From JAHFKM01 sp035655455 (lineage in GTDB: Archaea > Nanobdellota > Nanobdellia > SCGC-AAA011-G17 > GW2011-AR18): a stretch of 32,950 nt of DNA. The stretch spans positions 1 through 32,950 of the forward strand of contig DASRUL010000014.1 of the NCBI GenBank assembly GCA_035655455.1. Direction: 5' to 3'. Below, piece after piece: positions 23,116-29,014 of the stretch (position 1 is the stretch's first letter; each line of letters starts with the position of its first letter). The position numbers were made by a program, and so were the translations under genes. Below the pieces are notes generated by a model. It was not told where the DNA came from. It worked only from the letters and a program-made list of their open reading frames with translations, and did not search any database.

Positions 23116-23625
23116 TTATTCTTTTCTCTTCAGGATCTTTCCTCGCGCTGAGGGCTGTATTTCCATGAGAGTATTCTTGAATTTTTTCTTGATGCCAAAG
23201 TTTTTGTGCAGGTAAAGTGCGAGTGCGGCTACTTCTGAGTGTGGTTGGTTGCCGACGCTGATGTTGTAGTCTGAAGCTTGATAGAGTTCTGAAGCGACTT
23301 TTTCTCCTCCGACAAGAAGAAGTTGCTTTGTTGCTGTTACTCTTGTCGTTTCAAAATCTAAGCCGTACATTGTTAGGTGGACGACGGTGAATCCTTCTTT
23401 TTTCTTTTGTTTGATAAAACTATATTCATCTTCTATCCTTTCAACATTGAAAGGCCCGCCGAATCTTTTTGTGAGATTGTTGAGGCTTTCTTCCATCTCT
23501 TGGTCTCTGTCTCCCGTGTACCACATCTTGGTTGCTCCTAGCGCTCTGGCCGCTAAGCCGCAGTGGGTTGTGGTGCGTTGGTCTCGTGGCAGTCTGTGTC
23601 CAAGTCTGAGAAGTTCGATGTTCAT
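23116..23625 (-). CDS. trm56: tRNA (cytidine-56)-2'-O-methyltransferase aTrm56
   Basis: The 169 residues match aTrm56, the archaea-specific SPOUT enzyme that methylates the ribose of C56 in the T loop. LLRLGHRLPRDQRTTTHCGL at the start is the family signature, GDRDQEMEESL follows, and QLLLVGGEKVA then NISVGNQPHSEVAALALYL form the trefoil-knot AdoMet site. The bacterial TrmL/TrmH families differ in these motifs. Its first codons overlap the adenylate kinase gene by 4 bases, giving a two-gene operon. The enzyme is a good sign that the host is an archaeon. Both tRNA genes in this window carry the C at position 56 (TTCGAAT loop) that it would methylate. Confidence 0.87.
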   Translation of the reverse strand: MNIELLRLGHRLPRDQRTTTHCGLAARALGATKMWYTGDRDQEMEESLNNLTKRFGGPFNVERIEDEYSFIKQKKKEGFTVVHLTMYGLDFETTRVTATKQLLLVGGEKVASELYQASDYNISVGNQPHSEVAALALYLHKNFGIKKKFKNTLMEIQPSARGKILKRKE

Positions 23626-24182
23626 AAAACGCTGGATTGGGTGTTCTTTTTATGCTTTTTGATGGCCTTGAGAACCTCTTGCAAGATTGCTTCTGGATCT
23701 TGGCTGCCGTTGATGTTGAGGAGTTTGTTTTTGTAAAAGGAAAGCAGGGGTTTTGTTTGTTTTGTGTAAACGTCCAGTCTTTTTTTGAGAATGGTGAGGG
23801 TGTCGTCTTTTCTGTTTTCAATCGCTGCTCTGTTGAGGATTCTCTTGATGAGTTCTTTTTTGCTTGTGTTTAAATAAAAGATATATGTGGTTGATTGATA
23901 ACGTTCAAGTGCTTGTGCTTGGTTGATGGTTCGTGGATATCCATCAAGGACGTAATTGGTTGTTGGAAGAATTTTTTGGACGAAAGGGATGGTGATCTCG
24001 TCTGGTACAAGATTGCCTTTGCCCCAGTAAGAGAACGCCTTTTTTCCAAAGGCTGTTTTTTTCTTATATTCTCTTCTAAAAATGTCTCCGGTGTTGATGT
24101 GTTTGAAGTTGAGTCTCTTGCTGAGGAGTTTCGCTTGTGTTCCTTTTCCTGATCCTGGCGGTCCGAGAATGACGAGTCTCAT
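23622..24182 (-). CDS. adk: Adenylate kinase, short form
   Basis: This 186-residue NMP kinase makes ADP from ATP and AMP. The P-loop is GPPGSGKGTQ (7-16). INTGDIFRRE contacts AMP, YVLDGYPRTINQAQAL holds the AMP-binding Asp/Gly/Tyr/Arg, and RILNRAAIENRKDD is the LID region, which lacks the long zinc-finger insert. The sequence belongs to the bacterial/eukaryotic-type short Adk group rather than the archaeal trimeric AdkA. UMP/CMP kinase is the alternative; the YPRT pattern favours AMP. It is co-transcribed with trm56, overlapping by 4 bases. The C-terminal helix (VLKAIKKHKKNTQSS) is Lys-rich. Confidence 0.88.
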   Translation of the reverse strand: MRLVILGPPGSGKGTQAKLLSKRLNFKHINTGDIFRREYKKKTAFGKKAFSYWGKGNLVPDEITIPFVQKILPTTNYVLDGYPRTINQAQALERYQSTTYIFYLNTSKKELIKRILNRAAIENRKDDTLTILKKRLDVYTKQTKPLLSFYKNKLLNINGSQDPEAILQEVLKAIKKHKKNTQSSVL

Positions 24183-24228
24183 GAAAAAGGTTCTTGATAT
24201 TGGGGTTTTTTAAGTTTGTCCTTGGTCT

Positions 24229-24699
24229 CTATCCAAAGTAGTGTTCTGTTTCTTCCTTGATGGTGGTTTTCCAGGATTCTTCCATGGTTCGCACAACGTT
24301 GGCGACGTCTTGCTTGAAGGTTGGCCATTGTTTCCAGAGTTTGAGGATGTATTCGACGTCTTTGTCTTCTGACCCTTCGATATCGAGGAGCATGCTTTGT
24401 CTGTCGAAGATCATCATGGCGCTGTGCATCTTAGTGAGGGTGGTGCGCGCATCCTCGTTGAAGAAGCTGCTTTCGTAGGATGAGAGTGGTGATCGTTCTG
24501 TCGGGTAGAGGATGCCTTCAAGGATTCTGCAGAAAAAGATGAGTTTGTCGCGCATTTTTCTTCTGAGAACGCGGAGTGGGAAATCCTTTTTCTCTAAGTC
24601 TCCGAGCTCGAATTCTTTGTGCAGCGTGTCGAAGTCTGGAAGGTTGTGTTTTTTTCTGTATTTTTCGTATTCTGCCTTGAAGTCGAGTTTTTCTGTCAT
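24229..24699 (-). CDS. Hypothetical archaeal protein (156 aa)
   Basis: The product is soluble, charged and mostly helical (MTEKLDFKAEYEKYRKKHN, RRKMRDKLIFFCRILEGIL, TFKQDVANVVRTMEESWK). It has no signal peptide and no Cys motif, and I do not recognise a family. The TATA-like ACCTTAAAAG on the minus strand lies about 35 bases upstream of the ATG at 24699. It is separated from adk by a short gap and may be an independent transcript. A helical scaffold or nucleoprotein-associated role is possible, but nothing in the sequence proves it. Codon usage is like the flanking backbone genes, so the frame is very probably coding. Confidence 0.7.
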   Translation of the reverse strand: MTEKLDFKAEYEKYRKKHNLPDFDTLHKEFELGDLEKKDFPLRVLRRKMRDKLIFFCRILEGILYPTERSPLSSYESSFFNEDARTTLTKMHSAMMIFDRQSMLLDIEGSEDKDVEYILKLWKQWPTFKQDVANVVRTMEESWKTTIKEETEHYFG

Positions 24700-24886
24700 A
24701 GAGCGAAGAAAAAGGAGGAGTGATGTAAACTTTTAAGGTTTGTGGCTGAGGTTGTGGAAGAGTGGTTGCGGTATCTGGAGAGTGTAGGGCTGGTGTGAGG
24801 CATTTAAAATGTTTAAAGAAAGAAAAAATATTTTGTATCTTAAAGAGTGGAAGTCTCAGGATTGTATGAAGGATTTTTTAAGGAGA
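24700..24886. other. Intergenic region, nothing recognised
   Basis: The first ~40 bases hold the promoter of the 156-aa protein. A plus-strand frame (24809-24925) can encode 38 residues, but it has no promoter at the right spacing and lies antisense to the better supported small lipoprotein gene. Nothing else is seen. Confidence 0.4.
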
Positions 24887-24955
24887 TTAGCATCCTCCTC
24901 CGATGATAGGTGTGCAGGCGGTTAAGAAAAGGGTGAGGAAGAGCAAGAGCCTCAT
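24887..24955 (-). CDS. Tiny 22-residue lipoprotein
   Basis: MRLLLFLTLFLTAC is a complete short lipoprotein signal with lipobox LTAC (Cys14), and the mature peptide would be only CTPIIGGGC. A TATA-like CATATTTAAAC (about 24977-24988) sits 27 bases upstream of the ATG, the same leaderless spacing as the larger genes here. The very small size makes it easy to miss, and chance is possible. The combination of signal, lipobox, promoter spacing and terminal Cys supports a real gene. Confidence 0.55.
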   Translation of the reverse strand: MRLLLFLTLFLTACTPIIGGGC

Positions 24956-25023
24956 GGATTATTCAAAGAGCGACCTTGTTTAAATATGTTATTGTTAAAA
25001 TGTTATAAAAAACAAACGGCAAG

Positions 25024-25032
25024 GTTTATATA
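25024..25032 (+). promoter_or_regulatory. TATA-like box of the two membrane-protein genes
   Basis: GTTTATATA lies about 28 bases upstream of ATG 25057 and probably drives both overlapping genes from 25057 to 25907. Confidence 0.55.
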
Positions 25033-25056
25033 CGAGTTTTTTCAGGAAGTGAAGTG

Positions 25057-25626
25057 ATGCCAAAAAAGAGAAAGAGGATGAATAAGCGCGGTCAGGTTGT
25101 TGATGTTGTTCCTATTTCTGGCGAGCAGCAAGTTGAGCGAGAAGTTTCTTCTCAAGTGCGGCCTGCTCCTGCGATGAATGCTTCTCAGCGAGTCCAACAA
25201 GAAAGCCCAAAATTGTTAAGGGCTGCGATGGCTATTGGTGGCTTGTCCTTGGTGCTCGCGCTTGTTGGAAGTGTTGGGCTAAGTATTGATGTTGACTTGT
25301 CCATGTTGAATATTGTGGGAGCGTTTGTGGGTATTGCTGCGTTGATCTTGACAATTGCTGCCTGGATGAAGCGGGAAAAAAGTGTGAGCATGCTTCTTGG
25401 TTCTTTAAGCCTTGTCGCGTTTAACGCCACGTTTCGGTTTGATGCCCCAATAATATGGTTTGTGGCGAGTGTGGTGTTGGCTGGAGCAGCGTTAATTTTT
25501 AGTATAATAGATGTTAAAAAGATAATGTTGAAGAGAGAGCATATAGTTCTGTGCTGGTTGTGGGGTGTGCTTCTCCTGAGTCAGGTGATAATAGGTGTCT
25601 TATTGCTGTTGGGGGTGTTGGGATGA
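25057..25626 (+). CDS. Multi-pass membrane protein with disordered N-terminus
   Basis: The 189-residue protein has a basic, probably disordered cytoplasmic start (MPKKRKRMNKRGQVVDVVP to ~50). It then has about five hydrophobic segments, including LLRAAMAIGGLSLVLALVG, SMLNIVGAFVGIAALILTI, a pair around LLGSLSLVAFNATF and APIIWFVASVVLAGAALIF, and a last helix CWLWGVLLLSQVIIGVLLLL. No family is recognised. RGQVV in the N-terminal part is a KRGQ-like motif seen near archaeal membrane proteins. The stop overlaps the next gene's start (ATGA), so both are made from one transcript and may form a complex. Function is unknown. Confidence 0.7.
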   Translation: MPKKRKRMNKRGQVVDVVPISGEQQVEREVSSQVRPAPAMNASQRVQQESPKLLRAAMAIGGLSLVLALVGSVGLSIDVDLSMLNIVGAFVGIAALILTIAAWMKREKSVSMLLGSLSLVAFNATFRFDAPIIWFVASVVLAGAALIFSIIDVKKIMLKREHIVLCWLWGVLLLSQVIIGVLLLLGVLG

Positions 25627-25907
25627 AGAAGATTCCGAAGGCTGTGGCGTGGGCGTATACTGGGCTTTTTTTCGCTGTGGTCGCTGCGATCTTGGTAAGT
25701 GTGATGATAGCCTTGTCGTATAAAATGTTTAAGCTTACTGGAAGTGTAACTGATCCTTCGCAAGCCTTGCTGATGGGCAATGTTTTTGCTGTTGTCGGGA
25801 TGATCTTGGGGGTGTACGCGTTAGGGAGAAAAGGCCCAAAGATGGTGGCGATAGCGGCGTTAGTGCTTGGATTCTTGGTGCTTGCCCTGCCTTATGTATT
25901 AGGATAG
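25623..25907 (+). CDS. Small three-helix membrane protein
   Basis: ATG 25623 overlaps the previous stop in ATGA and is a better start than the upstream ATG at 25551, which would overlap the previous gene by 76 bases. The 94 residues hold three hydrophobic helices: AWAYTGLFFAVVAAILVSVM, LLMGNVFAVVGMILGVYAL and VAIAALVLGFLVLALPYVLG. No family is recognised. It lies directly behind a larger multi-pass protein and probably works with it. Both share Gly/Ala/Val-rich helices of about 20 residues, which fits small subunits of a transporter or a membrane scaffold, but that is a guess. The 3' end overlaps the convergent DUF2203 gene by 16 bases. Confidence 0.68.
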   Translation: MKKIPKAVAWAYTGLFFAVVAAILVSVMIALSYKMFKLTGSVTDPSQALLMGNVFAVVGMILGVYALGRKGPKMVAIAALVLGFLVLALPYVLG

Positions 25908-26332
25908 TGTTTTTCTTTGAGAAGGGAGATGGGTTTGCGTTCCGCGTATCCTGAGTTGACTTCGTGCCAGTGGCCAAGGTGTTGTTCTCCGAGGCGCCAG
26001 CAGAGGAGGATGTCCCTGCCTTGGTGTTTGGAGTAGAAGTCCACCAATCCCAAGTCTAAGTCTTTGACGATGCATCCATGCTGCTCGAGGTTCTCGAGAT
26101 GTTTGTAAAAGTCGTAAGACAGCTTGTGGAATTTTTTGTTGAGCCTTAAGCTGAGCAGGTTGTGTTCGTAGTTGTAGTCCTCGAAGTCTATTTCTACTGT
26201 GCTGAGGAGCGTGAGCGCGTTTTTAAGGCTGATGAGTTTTTTAAGGCTTGTTTGGATTGTTGGGAGGAGGTGTTTTGCTTCTTGAAGGGTGAAGTATTTT
26301 TTGCGTATATCTGCGATCGTGTCTGAGGTCAT
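25892..26332 (-). CDS. DUF2203 family protein
   Basis: The 146 residues match DUF2203: KYFTLQEAKHLLPTIQ near the start, a long helical pair, GCIVKDLDLGLVDFYSKHQG in the middle, then DILLCWRLGEQHLGHWHEV and a Tyr/Ala/Glu-rich turn ending RKPISLL. The family is widespread in bacteria and archaea and has no assigned role; the conserved Asp, Cys-Trp and His-Glu residues suggest a possible metal or ligand site. The TATA-like AGCTTAAATTTTCC lies about 25 bases upstream of ATG 26332, so the transcript is leaderless. Its promoter lies directly beside the insertion at 26380, which did not disrupt it. Confidence 0.8.
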   Translation of the reverse strand: MTSDTIADIRKKYFTLQEAKHLLPTIQTSLKKLISLKNALTLLSTVEIDFEDYNYEHNLLSLRLNKKFHKLSYDFYKHLENLEQHGCIVKDLDLGLVDFYSKHQGRDILLCWRLGEQHLGHWHEVNSGYAERKPISLLKEKHYPNT

Positions 26333-26380
26333 GAGAAGAAGATTGTTCTTGGAAAATTTAAGCTTTTTGTTTGAAAGGCA

Positions 26381-26494
26381 GTATTTGTTTAGCTCACTTC
26401 TTTGCCTTTAAAAAATTTTAGCAAAAGTTATTAATGAACAACCGGCAGTGAAAACACTTCTTTAAAAAGAAACCTCAAACAGCTAAACAAATAC
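26381..26494. repeat. Left copy of the cassette repeat (114 bp)
   Basis: It starts GTATTTGTTTAGCT and ends AGCTAAACAAATAC, perfect 14-base inverted ends. Inside is a TTCTTT-AA-AAAGAA hairpin near 26457-26471. It is identical to the copy at 28272 except for 12 extra bases (TTAGCAAAAGTT). It ends directly at the TATA box of the aaRS-like gene. Confidence 0.85.
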
Positions 26495-26503
26495 TTTTTA
26501 TAG
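26494..26503 (+). promoter_or_regulatory. TATA-like box of the aaRS-like gene
   Basis: CTTTTTATAG begins at the last base of the left repeat and lies about 21 bases before ATG 26519. If transcription starts near 26524, ATG 26540 (seven codons later) would be the used start instead. Confidence 0.45.
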
Positions 26504-26518
26504 AAAAGTTTAATAAAA

Positions 26519-27643
26519 ATGGCTTATTACCACTACTTTATGGTAGATAAAAAAGATTCGCTCGAAAGAAGACTTACGCATGATGGCATAGTTCATCATC
26601 CTCTTGGAGGCGGATCTTATGTGTTCAAGAAGAATTATGTTGATTATTTAGTTAGACAACTTACTAAAGAAAAAGTGAGGATTAGTATTGGTGCACAACC
26701 AAATTCATCACCACACTTTGGGACTTTAGTAGTCTTTAGCTTAGCTTATGCTTTGGCGCAGAAAATGTCTGCTCATTCTAATTCAATCCAGCCTGAAGTA
26801 TTTTTTGAAGTTATAGATACAGCACCATCGGAAACAAAGACCATAAATGGTATTGATTATCAAATCAGTTTGAGGGATAGTAAAGTAGCTGAAAGTCATC
26901 TTGAAGAATATTCTGAACTATTGGAGTTGCTAAAAGGCTTTACAGGCGTAGATTATACGATAAGAAGGCAAAGTGATTTTAATTCACAACAAGGAATACC
27001 TCCAATATTGCGAAGAATTGTTAAAAATAGAGAGATAATAGGACCTATTCTTGATCCACAGAGAGGACTATTAAGTATGAGGGTGGCCTGTTCTGATTGT
27101 GGATTGACTGATAAGAAAGGAATTAACAACAGATACTACGATGACAGTATTGAATCCTATTGTCCGGAACATGAATGGTTTGAAACTTCTTTTGATGACG
27201 AGTCAGCAAAATTTGAGCATAATACCCCTCTCAGAAATTTGATAAGAGCATTAGTATATTCTTCAGATAATTTAAGTAATGATGTTCCATTCGAATGGTT
27301 AAGAGTCACTGGAAGTGATTATGCAGGATATTATCAAGAACAGCTACTTTACAAAGCAGCATCAATTTTAGGAACACCAGCAGACGAACTACCAACAATA
27401 GTATATGCTCCACTTGTTGTGGATTGGTCTGGAGCAAAGCTGTCAAAATCTCTTTATGTGAAACAGAATGCTTATAAAGATCTTCCTCAATATTTAGTAA
27501 ATTATGATAAATTTAGAGAAAAACTTGGTGAAGAAGGCGTCAGAAAAATGTTCGATGAAGTTTCATCTTGGTTAGAAGATTCATTTAAGTTATTCAGAAG
27601 CTATTCGGTATATTACTTCATGGAGTTGTTTGGAGATGAGTGA
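26519..27643 (+). CDS. Stand-alone class I aminoacyl-tRNA-synthetase-like protein
   Basis: The 374 residues contain the two class I signatures: SIGAQPNSSPHFGTLVVF (the HIGH region, here PHFG, about residues 56-73) and VDWSGAKLSKSLYV (KMSKS, here KLSKS, about 301-314). VTGSDYAGYYQEQLLYK between them resembles the GxDH-type strand and helix of class I LysRS. A zinc-like cysteine set (ACSDCG and YCPEHEW) sits in the insertion. There is no C-terminal anticodon-binding domain of normal size, so it is a catalytic core that may charge something other than tRNA, or a specialised tRNA. It overlaps the ASCH gene and is carried on the inserted cassette. The specificity cannot be read from sequence. Confidence 0.72.
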   Translation: MAYYHYFMVDKKDSLERRLTHDGIVHHPLGGGSYVFKKNYVDYLVRQLTKEKVRISIGAQPNSSPHFGTLVVFSLAYALAQKMSAHSNSIQPEVFFEVIDTAPSETKTINGIDYQISLRDSKVAESHLEEYSELLELLKGFTGVDYTIRRQSDFNSQQGIPPILRRIVKNREIIGPILDPQRGLLSMRVACSDCGLTDKKGINNRYYDDSIESYCPEHEWFETSFDDESAKFEHNTPLRNLIRALVYSSDNLSNDVPFEWLRVTGSDYAGYYQEQLLYKAASILGTPADELPTIVYAPLVVDWSGAKLSKSLYVKQNAYKDLPQYLVNYDKFREKLGEEGVRKMFDEVSSWLEDSFKLFRSYSVYYFMELFGDE

Positions 27644-28079
27644 ACAAATAAGAATGAATTTTATAGAACCAAGAGATATTTTTCTAAGCATCAGACCAAA
27701 GTTTGCTGAACTTATTGCGAGTAGGGAAAAAACATACGAATTTAGAAGATATAAGCCAAAAGACCCAGTTAAAAGAATTTTGCTGTATGTTACCAGTCCT
27801 GTTTCAGAATTAAAATATATTGCTGAAGTTGGGGAAATGGTCGAATACCCAAACCAAATTCCCGAAGATGGTATAGGGAATGCTGATTTTAATAAAGGAC
27901 TAAAGATATCAAAATTTGGTTTTCCTATAATACATTTAGATGAATTAGTGGAAGGAATTCCTATCAGTGAATTGAGAAGTAAATTTAATTTTAACTCTCC
28001 ACAAGGTTTTATTTATACCAATACTTTTCCAGAACTAGTAGCTTATGTAAAAAGTTGTGAAACAAGAAGGCTGTATTAA
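27636..28079 (+). CDS. ASCH-domain protein
   Basis: The 147-residue protein starts with MSEQIRMNFIEPRD, followed by the ASCH pattern IFLSIRPKFAELIASREKTYEFRRYKP, ILLYVTSPVSELKYIAEVGEMV, a loop, then FGFPIIHLDELVEG. ASCH folds are PUA-like and bind RNA; some members are nucleases or hydrolases of modified nucleosides. The Lys/Glu/Arg surface near KTYEFRRYK is the usual ligand-binding area. ATG 27636 overlaps the aaRS-like stop codon, so the two genes are co-translated and likely act together, perhaps on the same RNA. ATG 27630 would add two residues. The C-terminal part (TFPELVAYVKS) is an extra helix. Confidence 0.8.
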   Translation: MSEQIRMNFIEPRDIFLSIRPKFAELIASREKTYEFRRYKPKDPVKRILLYVTSPVSELKYIAEVGEMVEYPNQIPEDGIGNADFNKGLKISKFGFPIIHLDELVEGIPISELRSKFNFNSPQGFIYTNTFPELVAYVKSCETRRLY

Positions 28080-28257
28080 AATTGTGGGTAAGACTTTTTT
28101 GAAAAATTTATATGAACGTCAATTTAATGCGATCGAGAATGGTCAGAAAAATGTTGAAATCAGGGCTAACAAAAATGTCTTCTCTGGAAGTTCAGTCAAT
28201 CTCATTGAAAAAACGATTTTATTATTTTTAAAAGAGTGGGTAGTGAGGAAAAAATAA
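28057..28257 (+). pseudogene. Truncated second ASCH-like ORF
   Basis: The 66-codon frame overlaps the preceding gene by 23 bases. NLYERQFNAIENGQKNVEIR repeats the start of an ASCH domain (compare the RPKFAELIASREKTYEFR stretch of its neighbour), but the domain stops after about 50 residues in ILLFLKEWVVRKK. The later strands are missing and the right-hand cassette repeat begins 14 bases after the stop. It is probably a gene cut short by the repeat. Start codons GTG 28057 and GTG 28084 are possible. Confidence 0.5.
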
Positions 28258-28271
28258 AATGTACTGTAGAA

Positions 28272-28373
28272 GTATTTGTTTAGCTCACTTCTTTGCCTTT
28301 AAAAAATTATTAATGAACAACCGGCAGTGAAAACACTTCTTTAAAAAGAAACCTCAAACAGCTAAACAAATAC
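28272..28373. repeat. Right copy of the cassette repeat (102 bp)
   Basis: It has the same 14-base inverted ends and internal hairpin as the left copy at 26381-26494. The only difference is that the 12-base insert is absent. It is in direct orientation relative to the left copy and is followed at once by GAAAGGC. Confidence 0.85.
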
Positions 28374-28380
28374 GAAAGGC

Positions 28381-28519
28381 CGGCTCAGTAGAAAGTTCAA
28401 TTATTTTAAAGGGATTGATTTTATTGGAAAAAAACTTCAGAGAGTTTTTCAGAGCAGAACTACGGTTTTTAACAAAACAACGGGTTGAACTCAAAAGAGG
28501 AAGAAGACCTACTGAGCCC
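28381..28519. mobile_element. 139-bp element with 11-bp inverted ends (MITE-like or structured RNA)
   Basis: CGGCTCAGTAG (28381-28391) and CTACTGAGCCC (28509-28519) are inverted repeats with one mismatch. GAAAGGC lies directly outside both ends (28374-28380 and 28520-28526), the same 7-mer as at the cassette's left border. AGTTCAA and TTGAACT (28394-28400, 28485-28491) form a second nested pairing, so a folded RNA is also possible. Two frames read through parts of it, but neither has a credible start. Confidence 0.6.
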
Positions 28520-28533
28520 GAAAGGCCGGAAAG

Positions 28534-28543
28534 TTTTTATAAG
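28534..28543 (+). promoter_or_regulatory. TATA-like box of the Rieske gene
   Basis: TTTTTATAAG lies about 26 bases upstream of ATG 28564 and only 8 bases after the last GAAAGGC, so the insertions landed just outside this promoter. Confidence 0.55.
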
Positions 28544-28563
28544 TGTCCTTCTTTTTAGGAAAA

Positions 28564-28872
28564 ATGGTGCTTGTGAAGGGGTGTGGAAAGGATGATCTTG
28601 CTCGAGGAGCGATGAAGGCTGTCAATAGAGGAGGATTAGATCTTGTGGTGATTCATATGAAGGATGATAACTTTTATTGTGTGAGAGATGAGTGTACGCA
28701 TCATCAGGCGAGGTTGAGTGAGGGCTTCTTGCGAGAGAGGAGTATTACATGTCCATTTCATGCTGCGCAGTTTGATGTGAGGACTGGAAAGGCTTCGTTT
28801 GCGATGCCGATTCCTGAGGTGAGGACGTTTCCTGTTGCTGTTGGGGGTGAGGATATTTTTGTGGAGATCTAA
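28564..28872 (+). CDS. Rieske [2Fe-2S] ferredoxin
   Basis: The 102 residues form a small soluble Rieske domain. ECTHH gives the CxH pair and TCPFHAAQFD the CxxH pair that hold a 2Fe-2S cluster; DVRTGKA and PEVRTFPV are the usual strands after it. Such proteins pass electrons to oxygenases or nitrite-reductase-like enzymes, or act as general carriers. No partner oxygenase is nearby. ATG 28564 is chosen because TATA-like TTTTTATAAG lies about 26 bases upstream; the upstream GTG at 28543 would fall within the promoter. It is transcribed alone, ahead of the purine operon. Its codon usage matches the backbone rather than the inserted block beside it. Confidence 0.88.
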   Translation: MVLVKGCGKDDLARGAMKAVNRGGLDLVVIHMKDDNFYCVRDECTHHQARLSEGFLRERSITCPFHAAQFDVRTGKASFAMPIPEVRTFPVAVGGEDIFVEI

Positions 28873-29014
28873 AAAAATAAAAGTTTTGATAAAAAAGAGG
28901 TGAACGTTTTAAAGAATATTTAATAAGACAACAAGCAACAGCGAGAACTGTTTAATCGAATGCTCATTTTCTAGTAGGTAAATACTTTAAAAGGTGAATC
29001 TCAAAGAATAATGG

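Larger units (their letters stand above)
26380..28373. mobile_element. Inserted cassette: aaRS-like and ASCH genes between two ~100-bp repeats
   Basis: Two copies of a palindrome-ended repeat (26381-26494 and 28272-28373) lie in the same orientation around an AT-rich gene block. The 7-mer GAAAGGC is found directly outside both ends (26373-26379 and 28374-28380), as expected of a target-site duplication, so the whole unit appears to have moved as one piece. No transposase is inside, so movement would need an enzyme supplied elsewhere. The cargo is a class I aminoacyl-tRNA-synthetase-like gene, an ASCH gene and an ASCH fragment. The insert separates the divergent DUF2203 and Rieske genes without damaging either. 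Confidence 0.7.

Noticed and set aside
24809..24925. 38-codon plus-strand frame (MFKERKNILYLKEW...)
   Set aside because: No promoter at the usual spacing, no RBS, and antisense to the better supported 22-residue lipoprotein gene.
26381..28373. CRISPR array as an explanation for the two ~100-bp repeats
   Set aside because: Only two copies, 1.8 kb apart, with protein-coding genes between and inverted ends; no regular spacers and no cas genes.
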